Assembly (NCBI RefSeq): GCF_026213295.1
Contig: NC_079412.1
Coordinates: 3,551,813 to 3,615,812, forward strand
From: Gadus chalcogrammus
Taxonomy: Eukaryota > Chordata > Actinopteri > Gadiformes > Gadidae
Length of the DNA: 64,000 nucleotides
Direction of reading: 5' to 3'
The position numbers and the translations under genes are program-made. The stretch's first letter is position 1; each line of letters begins with the position of its first letter. This document shows positions 10,126 to 20,129 of this stretch, one piece after another. The notes beneath the pieces were generated by a model. The model saw only the letters and a program-made list of their open reading frames with translations, made no database searches and was not told the origin of the DNA.

Positions 10126-10345
10126 CCCTAGGGCCTATAAGAATCGGTCATAGTGATACAAGACTACCGATGGCCAAGTAATGGATGTGTATTAAATAAT
10201 TCTATGTGGTAAGAAGGTTAGAGTCCTTTATCAGGGTTAGAGTCCCTTTGCAGAGGAAACAGTATGCCTGGGGCATGAGTGACACACAGAGAGAATAAGA
10301 TAAACTAGGCTCGTTGCGTGGTGAAAGAACACCCTCGAGGCCTAA

Positions 10346-12388
10346 GGCTCGCAGCCCTTGATAAGTGAATCTGAGGTGCCCGAAGAAGCACAACGATTTC
10401 TTGGCCATATATTCATTGCATATGCGGGGACTAACGGACAGACACCTGAACTGACGCAGACTAGGGATAGCAGAGACCTCTCACCCCCACCTTCACGACC
10501 AGAGAGCAAGTGCGTGTGTATGGAGTCGAGAACGAGTGTATGCGCGAGTGAAAGAGAGACAGAGAGACAGTGTGTGTATGCGCGAGTGAAAGAGAGACAG
10601 AGAGACAGTGTGTGTATTAGAGATGCGTGGTTGGCGGTTGCAACCGCGGACTCCGCGGTTAAACCGCGGATCGGGCGGGTGACGTGACAAAAAATTATAT
10701 TTTAATTAAATTCGGGCGGTTGGCGGTTTAACCAACGAAATTCAAAAATATATATACACATTGTTAAATGTCGTTACCTACTTCCAAGCACATTTTGAAA
10801 TAATCCAATTCTCATCAGGCAGTAAATTGGCCTCTCTGTCTCTATCACACACACACATACGCACACACACACTAACGGAAGCAAAAAAGTTTAAATTAAG
10901 TGACGATCCGTCCCATGTCGCGTCTCCACAAACCTGCAAGTTATGAGACAGCTGTCAGTATTGGAAGAAGCTTTAACGTCTCGTAGATGAAACTGCCTGG
11001 GTTATTTTGTTTCGTATAAGTTATATTTTAAAACAGCATTGTAGCCTACCACTCGTGGAATACGGAATTTCATAGAGATGATGGAGTGATTTGACTCAGA
11101 AGTGACATCAGGCATTGGCAGCGCGAGATGTGCAGAACAAGTTAAACTTCTAGCTCAGTAACATCAACACCTAAGAAAGAAGGTAAGAAAAATAGTCTGA
11201 AAACTTTGATTTGCAAGGCAAGCAGGCAAGTGTTGGGCTTGTTACAGTAGCCTATATAGCCTTCAATGCGGTGAAATTTCGGAATTAATAGGCTCGAGTC
11301 GCGTTTCCTTAAAAGTCTATCTTTCATTTTGCAAAAAAAACAACACAGTAGGCTATATTACCATATTAAAATGGTGTACCAAATTGCGTTTTATTACAAT
11401 GATAAAAAAGTGTAGGCCTACTAGCCTATGGTAAGGTCAGGTTTGCCGATGTGCTTGGCTATTTTAAAGTTTCTCCCTGTGCATCGATCGGAGACAGACG
11501 TCACTTCACTGATAATATTCTGGGGATAGGCTACAACATAGCCAATAGGCTTTCATACTAGGGACTTTATCCTTTAAATATCTTTGCGGCATTGGATCAG
11601 TCTCCTTTCAAGAACAGGCAAGAACTTTCTAGCCTCGCGTCAGCAGCGCATATACCTAAAAACAACAGGCGGATGGCGGGCGGGTGCGGTTTTGAAAATT
11701 GGTCAAAAAAATTGTTGCGGATGGATGGCGGGCGGATCAAGCGTCTTGTGATGCGGTTGCGGATGAAATAATAGCCCATCCGCGCATCTCTAGTGTGTAT
11801 GCGCGTGAGAGAGAGAGAGAAAGTGAGGCAGAGTGAGAAAGGCTGTGTGCGTCTCTGTGCGCGTGTACGCAAGAGGTGATGTTTCTGTGTGTGCGTTTGG
11901 AGGAGACAGAATGAGAAAGGTCTGTTTAGGTGTGTGTGTGAGAGGGAGCGAGAGAGATAGCAAGGAGAGATAGCAAGGAGAGCTAAAGTCGGAGGACGAT
12001 CGAGAGGGACCATTTTCCCTCTAGACAGTTGGAGGTAGCGATAGAGTGCGTGTTTTTCTAACAATGAACGGTTGTTTCAGGACCACGAGAAGGGACTCTG
12101 TATGGTTTTCAGGCCCAGAGTGTAATCCCCTTTCCCATATGTGTAGTCCTCCCATTTGAGGTCCCCATCCACCATATTTGAAGTCCTCTACTCCACCTCA
12201 TGTTGTAGCTCCCCTCCCTAGAATTGTATTGGAGTTAGAACCTGTGAGGGTGTTTTGGTTCGGCCTGACGAGGCCTGTACCAATTTCGGTGGTCAGCTTC
12301 GTAGTTTTGTGTATATAGAAATTTGGAAAGGGGGAGCAGTATTAAGTTATATATCTGGGACTTAATCCGGATATATAGTGCTTATATC
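10346..12388. other. non-coding stretch downstream of LTR leader
   Basis: After the last 138-bp unit the DNA has no convincing ORF. It contains GTGTATGCGCGAGTGAAAGA repeats (10510-10617), an 1,175-bp hAT (10618-11792), and GA/GT-rich simple sequence (11793-11990). GGAAAGGGGGAG near 12330 looks like a polypurine tract but no LTR follows it directly. It may be the degenerate interior of LTR element A. Confidence 0.4.
10618..11792. mobile_element. non-autonomous hAT
   Basis: Termini TAGAGATGCGTGG and CCGCGCATCTCTA with the 8-bp duplication GTGTGTAT at 10610-10617 and 11793-11800. Subterminal CGCGGTT and GGCGGGCGG repeats are typical of such hATs. No transposase ORF. Confidence 0.9.
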
Positions 12389-12475
12389 TAAGCACTTTGA
12401 GATTCTTGAATATAAAGTGCATTATAAATAAAATGTATTATTATTATTATTATTATTATATATAATAAAGTGAAA
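12389..12475 (+). repeat. LINE (L2-like) 3' tail plus (ATT)n
   Basis: AAGCACTTTGAGATTCTTG and AAGTGCATTATAAATAAA followed by an ATT microsatellite match the 3' ends of L2-like LINEs, as in the copy ending near 34535. Only the tail is recognisable. Confidence 0.6.
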
Positions 12476-12832
12476 AGTTATTTGTGAATGAAGGGACAGA
12501 AGGATATTTTTGTGTGTGAGAGATAGTTATTAGGCCTTGTTCCATGATGGATAGTTCAGGATATTGCATTCCAGGCTTATCTGTTAACGGTCCTGAGTGC
12601 TGCCTGACCCTAAGGGGGGTGAGGAAAGAATGAGAGAGAGAGAACACATTTCACCCCCATCTGTTGACCCACACCATTAAGGCAGTACAGAGAGACACAC
12701 TAACACACAGTACAGAGAAAGTGAGTGAGACCGTATACGTGCGTTTGTGTGAGTGTGTGCATGTGTGTGTACGTCAGTGTGTACGTGCGTGTCAGCGAGT
12801 ATGCGTCAACGTGTGTTTGGGTGTGTGTGAAT

Positions 12833-12889
12833 GGGTTAGGGTTAGGGTTAGGGTTAGGGTTAGTACATCACATTAGGGTTAGGGTTAGT
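12833..12889 (+). repeat. interstitial telomeric repeat (GGGTTA)n
   Basis: Five GGGTTA units are followed by TACATCACAT, two more units, then TAGTACATCACATG, which merges with the start of LTR copy B. The TAGTACATCACAT motif is thus present twice. The surrounding GT-rich DNA (12740-12830) is low-complexity. Confidence 0.85.
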
Positions 12890-13633
12890 ACATCACATGT
12901 ACATTATAAATACAGCTAACTCCTACCCTAGCCTGATGAGCACATCACATGGCAGACACATTACAATATAGTCAACTCTTGCTCTAACCCAACGAACACA
13001 AACATGATAATATATAGTCAGGTCAAGGCCAGAGCCGAAGGCCCCATTTCCCAGGCAAATGGTAGACACTCAGACAATGCACCAGTCATCCTCAAGAACG
13101 GGAGAGCCACATTAATTTATCACACAGGAGACACTTTGAAGCTCTCCCCCGTTAGAAGGAACCAAGAGAAACACCTGCCCATACCAGGGGCCTGAGAGCC
13201 ACATTAAATTATCACACACGAGACACTTCGGGGGGGCACTCCCCCGTTTTAATTTATCACACCGGAGACACGAGGAGCTCTCCCCCGTAACGAAGCTCTC
13301 CCAGGGCCTGGGAGCCAAGGCCAAGCAAAAACACACAGAACCACACACACCTCAAACGCACACACCTCATCGAGAGGAGGATACAGCATAAAACTGTATC
13401 ACACAGGGACTCTTGACCTTCTTCTGAAGCAGACCTTCCACGGAGGCGAAGCTCCGGACGAACCATCAGCGCTGATTAGGGACTTAGACATATTCGATCT
13501 CTCACGCTTTATGACTCTGTATAACCGTTGCCACTTTACTTAATAAATCCAAGGTCCTCGTGCCGACAGACTTTATTACCTCTCCGTCTCATTTCATCTG
13601 GTCCAGTAACTAGACAGACCGTTTTTCCCCTCA
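12887..13633 (+). mobile_element. LTR copy B
   Basis: Same sequence as LTR copy A at a constant offset of 6,170 bp, with one base different. It directly follows the telomere-like repeat. It carries the same AATAAA signal and is followed by the same primer site (13637-13654). Confidence 0.8.
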
Positions 13634-13782
13634 ATTTGGTGACCCCGACGTGATCTTTCGTTGAATTGAACCGCAACTGGGAAACGAGAGACGGAGAGCG
13701 GCACGACCTCGGGACCCCGGAGCACCGGACCGATTCCTGCAGTCTCACCTCGCGCGCGCCCAACAAAAGGTAGGCAGAACCT
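13634..13782 (+). other. primer site and leader of LTR copy B, cut at 13782
   Basis: TGGTGACCCCGACGTGAT and the following leader match copy A exactly up to GGCAGAACCT at 13782. There the sequence changes to the 3' end of the minus-strand Gypsy. Because primer site and leader follow the LTR, copy B is not simply the 3' LTR of copy A. Confidence 0.75.
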
Positions 13783-13884
13783 CACAAAATGTCCCACCCT
13801 GCCTAGGTGCTGTATCCCATGTCAAGCCCACTGCCTGTGAGTGGATCACACCAACATCAAAAAGGATCCTAAAATCCTATGGTA

Positions 13885-14295
13885 TCACGAAACCATAACC
13901 GGCCCCATTGATTCTATCAGTCGGTGAACTGGTTTTCTAACCCTCCCCCTACGGGAACTAGCAACATCCTGCAACGTTGTGGAAATATCACAACCGTCAC
14001 CCCCAAATGAAGGCATAGAACTGGACACAAAACGAGGGGCATGAACATTTAAACCACTCTGCTCTGCCTGTTGCGACTCTGACACTTCATCACTACTCAT
14101 GTCCGACGTGTGCAAGCGACCACCAACCACCCCCACCAGCGCCTCAGACATGATAGATGACTCAGAGTCAGTTTCTACAGAGGAGTCCTCAACCTGACTC
14201 TCTTGGCTCACTGTCAAATCCACATCATTTACACTAGAGGAATAACTGTGTCCCTGATCTAATGGTCCGGACTCTGATTCGTCCCCACCCAGATC
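13885..14295 (-). pseudogene. C-terminal tail of Gypsy pol (proximal repeat copy)
   Basis: This minus-strand frame encodes an acidic Ser-rich tail (VEDSSVETDSESSIMSEALV, GRLHTSDMSSDEVSES) and ends RKPVHRLIESMGPVMVS at 13885. It continues the integrase reading frame once the duplicated segment and 2-bp lesion are allowed for. No domain beyond a low-complexity acidic region is visible. Confidence 0.6.
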
Positions 14296-14565
14296 GACAC
14301 AAAACGAGGGGCATGAACATTTAAACCACTCTGCTCTGCCTGTTGCGACTCTGACACTTAATCACTACTCATGTCCGACGTGTGCAAGCGACCACCAACC
14401 ACCCCCACCAGCGCCTCAGACATGATAGATGACTCAGAGTCAGTTTCCACAGAGGAGTCCTCAACCTGACTCTCTTGGCTCACTGTCAAATCCACATCAT
14501 TTACACGAGGAATAACTGTGTCCCTGATCTAATGGTCCGGACTCTGATTCGTCTCCACCCAGATC
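14024..14565 (-). repeat. 272-bp tandem duplication within Gypsy pol
   Basis: 14024-14295 and 14296-14565 are near-identical direct repeats (both start GACACAAAACGAGGGGCATG). The second copy lacks 2 bp in TTTACACTAGAGG versus TTTACACGAGG. That deletion shifts the pol frame, which stops at 14497. Confidence 0.85.
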
Positions 14566-16482
14566 GACACTTGTGTCGCCTTGCTCCACATCTTCCCCCA
14601 CAGGGAGAAAACTGATGTCCAAAATCAAATTGCGATGCACTACTCTGACAACGCCTTCGTCATTTTCCACCCGGTACGTGTGAGTATGCAAATTCCTGTC
14701 CCTGACCGTGTACACCCTGGGGCTCCACTTATCAGCCAATTTCCTCTTTCCCAACACTCCCTTATTGGCAATAAGCACCCTAGCGCCCACTTCAATACAA
14801 GTTCCCTTGACTTTCCTATTGTAGCCCCTGGCCTGTCTGTCCTGTTCTTTCACTGCATGTTTTTGTGCAATACCAGCCGCCTCATGAAGATGTGAAACTA
14901 GAGTACGCACATAGTTCTTGTAGTCTACAACTACTGGGTCATGCAGTACTCGTTTGAACATGACATCCACAGGGAGCCTTGGTACTCGGCCAAACATAAG
15001 CTGGAATGGGGCATACCCTGTCGTTTCGTGCACCGTGGCGTTATACGCAAACGTAAGTGTTTGTATCTGCTGTGGCCACTTGTCCTTCTCCCTCAAGGGA
15101 AGAGACCGCAACATTGAGCCCAACGTGCGGTTGAAGCGTTCTGTCCCCCCGTTACCCATGGGATGGTAAGCAGTAGTACGAGACTTTGTGACCCCTGCAA
15201 GCCTAAGTAGCTCTGCGATAAGTTCGCTTTCAAAATTAGCCCCTTGGTCAGTATGTATACGCTCAGGAAACCCATACACACAGAAGACATGGTCCCACAG
15301 TTTCTTAGCCACTTGCTTTGCTGTCTGATTCATGCATGGAAATGCGTGCGCCAACTTAGTAAAATGATCCGTGACTACCAGAACATCTACTGATCGCTGT
15401 TTGTTGTCCTCCGTACTCCAGAAATCTAAACAGACAAGCTCCATAGGGGCAGAAGTCCTGATACTTTCAAGCGGGGCGCGAGCCGAAGGCTCAGGGGTCT
15501 TAGCTAGGATACACCTTGGGCAACACTTAACGTCTTCTTTAACATCCTGCTCCATTTTGGGCCAAAAGAAACGTTGCCTGGCTAGGTGTAACGTTCTAGC
15601 CTGTCCCTGATGCCCTGCTGTGTTGTGCAAACCATGCAACGCCTTTTCTTTCAAACTCTCAGGTAGAACAAACTGTTGCCTTCTTTGCTTGGTAAACTGG
15701 TCCTTTATGACCCGGTACAGAACACCATCGTGCACTTTGAGCCTTTCCCACTGCTTCATTAGCGCTAGATCCCTAGCACTAAACATGGCTCTCTCTCGCC
15801 TCGATGGGCGCCTCCTGCGGATGACAAACGGCACAATCCTAGAGATCGTATCGTCATGCTCCTGGCAACGCTGGAGCTCATCGAGTGTGAATACTGGCAG
15901 TGAGTCCTGTCCTGGCGGTACTAGTCCTTGTACCGACTGTGCCAACTCCACCGCCCTTGACCCCACAGCCACATCCCATTGATCATGACACTCTAAGAAC
16001 GCCCTAACGGCGCCGCTGTCCCAACTCCCAGGTGACCCATGCCGGCTAGACACTTCACTACACTCTGGTTCCCCCACCTGCTGGCACAGGGCTTTCAACC
16101 GGAAAGTATCTTGGATGCCATCATAATCGACATTCTCTGACTCTGTCAGTAAATGGTGATACTGTTCGGTGATGAGTCTATGACTCACTGGCCTAGTGAA
16201 AGGGTCCCTGCTGAGCGTGTCCGCGACAACATTTTTCGTGCCCGCAATGTCTTTCAAGTCGAATGTGTACGGTGCTATTTTGGACACCCACCGTTGCTCG
16301 CATGCGTCCAGTTTGGGTTGGGTCAAGATATAGGTGAGGGGGTTGTTGTCCGTCCATACTGTAAAATGGGTTCCCCTCAACCAGTGACTAAACTTGTCAC
16401 ACACGCTCCACTTGAGTGTCATCGAGCCGATGGGCCGGGTAATTCTTTTGCGAACTACTGAGGGTTTTACTTGCAAACGCAA
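14497..16482 (-). pseudogene. Gypsy pol: RNase H and integrase
   Basis: The frame opens within RNase H (CDKFSHWLRGTHFTVWTDNN, LSRDP at the end of the domain). It continues with an integrase zinc-binding region H-x3-H...C-x2-C (HNTAGHQGQ... CCPRC), then the DDE core with LVCLDFW, RIHTDQGANFES and GGTERFNRTLGSM carrying D, D and E. A C-terminal chromatin/DNA-binding stretch follows (GARVLIANKGVLGKRKLADK, YRVENDEGVVRVVHRNLIL). It is out of frame with RT upstream (break near 16440) and truncated by the 2-bp deletion in the 272-bp repeat. All visible catalytic residues are present. Confidence 0.9.
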
Positions 16483-18864
16483 TGGGGCGTGCTTTCTCCT
16501 CGCCTTCTGGCACCTGTGACAACACGGCTCCTAGGTCATCTAATGACGCGTCAATCGACAAAATAAGGGGTCGGGTGAAATTTGGGTGCGACAGAACAAC
16601 ACAGTTTAGCAAACTGTCCTTCAAATTCTCCACTGCCCTGTCGCACTCATCAGTCCAATCAGCTGGGACAAGCCGGCGATATGACCCCACCTTCGAGTTC
16701 TTTTTCGTCCTCCCCCGCCTCTTTTGTCCACCCGTAAGTGCGAAGAGTGGTTTGGCTACAGCCGAGCAATTTGGGATGAAATGTTGGTAGTAAAATACCA
16801 TGCCTAGAAATGACTTTATTCTCTTCACCGAGGGTGTGCAACCGTCATTCTCCATCAAATGTGCCTTGTTCATTTTTTGAATGGCCTCCACCTTTGCTGG
16901 GTCTACGGACACTCCATTTCCATCTACAATATGTCCTAGGAACTTGATGGAAGACAGCAGTAAATAGCACTTTTTGGGGCTCAACTTCAAATGGTACTGC
17001 CTTAGTCGTTGAAAAACCACTTCCAGTCTGTCTAATGCTTCCTTCTCTGTCGGGGCAAACACAAGCAGGTCATCGAGGTAACACAACAGACTGCTGAAGT
17101 TCAAATCCCCAAAGATGCTAAGCATCATGTGCATAAATGATGCAGGGCTGTTGCAAAGCCCCATGGGCATCCTGTTGTACTCATAGAGCCCCATTGGAGT
17201 CGTGAATGCTGTGTACTTTTTGTCACCCTCCTCAACGGGAATATTGTAAAACCCGGAGGTCAGGTCCATTGTGCTAAAGTAGGCATTGCCGCCCAGCGCA
17301 GCAGTCGGCTTGATGCGGGAGCGGATGTGCATCCTTAAGGGTGCGCGCGTTTAGCCACCTAAAATCTGTGCACAACCTCAAACTCCCATCTTTTTTCCAA
17401 ACCAACACTAGCGGAGACGCATACTCACTAGTAGACTTTTGGATAATCTCCTGCTCCTCCATCTCCGAGAGTACCTGCCGCAGCTTTTGGTACTGGGCCG
17501 GTGGCACACGACGGTACGGCAATCGGAACGGCCTGTCATCTGTCAGCCGTATTCGGTGGGTAAAATCCTTGGCCTGGCCACAATCCAAAGTGTGTTTTGA
17601 AAAGACATCATTGTATTGTTCGAGCAGTTCAACTAACTTCTCCCTGCCTTCTGGACTTGCGTCACATCCGTCTATATCAACACCAGTGAGTCCGGCCTGC
17701 TGCAGACGCTCCTTGAGTTCCCCAACCTGGCTCTCAACGACTCCACCCTTGGAACTCCCTCTTTCAACCCTGCCAATGCCCTGGACAACATCAAAATCTT
17801 CCACTGCTAAGCAGGGGGACACATCTGCTAATTTGCAGTTCCTTCTCAGCACTATGGGTTTGTCAGCTAAGTTGGTAACCTTCATAGCCACCCATCCATC
17901 CCCCCACATGGACGCGAGAACGCGGGCAACCAGAATGTTACGAGGCATTAGGGCTGTCAACGAATATTCGAAGTTCGAATATTCGTTCGAAATGTATCCA
18001 AAAACGCGAATTCGAACGTGAAAATTTATATTCGAATGTGAAAAAACACTCCCGCGGTACAAGCGCCTCTATCTGCTTTGTGAATGAGCCTCTGTCTGTT
18101 CGCGATGTCCCTCATAATATTCGAATGTGAAAAAACACTCCCGCGGTACAAGTGTAACAGACTAGTATTGTGAAGAGCGAATGTATTTTATCCCCTCTGG
18201 GTTTCCGTACTTGGATATAGGTATTCCAGCTCTCACGCTGTGACTGGGTGACTTCTGATAGGTACTAAGTAAACAAGACTATTATCCCTTCCACGCTTGT
18301 GTCATTCTTGTCATATAAATATCTAAGTGCCAACGCTCGGTTACACAAGCGCCTATCTGCTTTGTGAGTGAGCCTCTGTCTGTTCGCGATGTCCCTCATA
18401 ATATTCGAATGTGAAAAAACACTCCCGCGGTACAAGCGCCTAACTGCTTTGTGAATGAGCCTCCGTCTGTTCGCGATGTCCCTCGTTTTAAAGTAAGGAA
18501 ATGCCCAGCAGGAAGCCGCCGCCCTATATATAGGATATATATATATCCCACTAATTTGAACCATGGTTTTGTCGCATTATTGACATATTGACGGCAACTG
18601 CGTAAAATAGGCAACCAGATATTCGAATAGTTCGAATTCGTGATTTTTTTCCAAACGAACATTCGAATGTCATTTTTGAGCAATTTTGACAGCCCTACGA
18701 GGCATAGACTTGGACGTGGTCGGCTCCACAATAACTGCGCTACCCGGCGACATCGGAACATTTTTGGGTAACGTCCCCCAAACCAAATGTTCGGTCCTAG
18801 CCAATAACGTGACTGCCTGTCCCAACTTTAAGGTCACTATTTTCTCCGGAGCATTCCCACCCCT
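16397..18864 (-). pseudogene. Gypsy pol: linker and reverse transcriptase, interrupted
   Basis: Minus strand, in order: a linker with HLVWGTLPKNVPMSPGSAVI (18706-18864); the hAT at 17949-18697; then RT from [10 protein letters not shown] through [18 protein letters not shown]; a frameshift near 17330; then [28 protein letters not shown] and the YLDD active site, connecting to IKFLGHIVDGNG and the start of RNase H (LILSIDASLDDLGAVLSQ). RT motifs are complete apart from the frameshift. A second shift near 16440 separates it from the RNase H/integrase frame. Confidence 0.88.
17949..18697. mobile_element. non-autonomous hAT inside Gypsy pol (RT side)
   Basis: Termini TAGGGCTGTCAA and TTGACAGCCCTA with exact 8-bp duplication CGAGGCAT (17941-17948 and 18698-18705). 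The interior contains several ~90-bp repeats with GTGAAAAAACACTCCCGCGG and many TTCGAATATTCG palindromes. No transposase. Confidence 0.92.
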
Positions 18865-18872
18865 CCAACGAC

Positions 18873-19572
18873 CAGTGTTGTTTTCGTCAGGCAAGACGAA
18901 AACGAAAATGACGTCGTCAGACCCCTTTTTTCCATGACGAAAATGAGACTAAGACGAACGTCACCAAAGCCATATAAAGACTAAAATGTGACGAAAAATT
19001 TAGACATTTTCGTCAGACGAGAACTAGACGAAACTAAATTGTTAGTGAGAGCATGTGAGCGGAGCGGAGCGTGGAGCGGGTGGTGGAGCGGAGCGGAAGA
19101 AATACGTTGGAGCGGGTTGGAGCGCAGAGCGGTTTTAAATTCAAAGGCCGGAGCGGGGATTTGACTCCGCTCCAGTCCGCTCCGATTTTAACTGCTTCTA
19201 GCGGCTTACATGTAGGTGGTTCACGTAGAATAGAATGGGTTTCAATGGGAGCATCCAAGCAACCTGATTGGATAAAACGCGTCACGTGAGACCCTTCCAC
19301 CCCCCCCCCCGCAACACTGGCTCGTGTGCTCGCGCGCAGCTGCGCCTGCACGCACACGGCTGACACACACTCATACACTACAGAGAGAGGCTGGTGGACG
19401 AGTTTTCGTCGGACTAAAACTAGACTAAAACCTTTTGAGTTTTCGTCAGACTAAAACTAGACTAAAACTTTCAAAGATAGAAATGACTAAAATAGGACTA
19501 AAACTAAGAAGCATTTCGTCAAAAAGACTAAGACTAAAACTAAATCTAAAATGCCTGCCAAAAACAACACTG
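18873..19572. mobile_element. non-autonomous hAT inside Gypsy pol (protease side)
   Basis: Termini CAGTGTTGTTTTCG and AAAACAACACTG with exact 8-bp duplication CCAACGAC (18865-18872 and 19573-19580). The interior shows TTTTCGTC repeats at both ends and a central block rich in GGAGCGGAGCG. No transposase. Confidence 0.92.
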
Positions 19573-20129
19573 CCAACGACAAGAGCTAGTCAGTAGGTCG
19601 AGGAACTGCTCACACTGCTTGGGTACACCGCCTTGGGACACCACACGCCAGTAGTCATCGGTCGACTTCAGCTGGTGGGTAAGGTACCGGATAACGTTCG
19701 ATCCGATTATCAACTCGTCACGCTGGCCTGGTACTACAAGAATGGGCACTATGCATTTTACACCGTAGAGTTCCATCTCTACCTCATACATGCGCTTCGC
19801 CGTAGTCTTTACTCCCCCACAGCCTACCAGTACTACCTCCTCTTTCATTGCAGTCTCCGCGGGCAGCAACTTGTTGACCAACATCTGCTGTTCCACTTGC
19901 TCACTGAGAGTACACGCCATGGAACCTGAGTCTAGCATACCCTTGACCTGATATTGGTTGATCCTGACAGGGGTATAAAATAGCTCATCATAAGGCCCAA
20001 TCCTCTGTGCGATAATGTGTGCACCCACCGGAGCCCCGGCGCATGCCTCCAGGTAGTGCTGTCTAATATCATTGATGGGGTTCTCGCTGACACCACCCGC
20101 ACCTGTACCCCCGAGGCACGGGCCTACTA
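19573..20129 (-). pseudogene. Gypsy protease region (retropepsin), split by hAT
   Basis: The frame, in -1 relation to gag, runs open from the end of gag. It contains MLDSGSMACTLSE, the DSG catalytic triad of a retropepsin, and later DELIIGSNVIRYL, the expected hydrophobic-G motif. It is interrupted by the hAT at 18873-19572. No separate ATG is needed if expressed by frameshifting from gag. Confidence 0.85.

Larger units (their letters stand above)
7776..10345 (+). repeat. 138-bp tandem array in the LTR-element leader
   Basis: Units starting GGCTCGTTGCATGGTGAAGG begin at 7776, 7913, 8936, 9074, 9212 and 10308. Excluding the hAT insertions, spacing is 137-138 bp; the last full unit carries an extra ~78 bp. 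Each unit contains TACAAGACTACCGATGGCCG and the palindrome CCCTAGGG, which served as target for two hATs. No ORF spans the units. Confidence 0.85.

Noticed and set aside
12325..12345. Polypurine tract GGAAAGGGGGAG as the 3' end of LTR element A
   Set aside because: The sequence after it does not match the LTR, which starts more than 500 bp later; a chance purine run cannot be excluded.
12833..12889. True chromosome end
   Set aside because: Only seven short telomeric units, followed by 51 kb of unrelated sequence; interstitial repeat.
12664..12919. ORFs through GT-rich and GGGTTA sequence
   Set aside because: Cys/Val and Gly/Leu repeats from simple sequence only.
6717..13633. LTR copies A and B as the 5' and 3' LTR of one element
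   Set aside because: Copy B is followed by the same primer site and leader as copy A, which a 3' LTR would not have.
14581..18021. Plus-strand ORFs across the Gypsy pol region
   Set aside because: Antisense shadows; the minus strand shows protease, RT, RNase H and integrase motifs in order.
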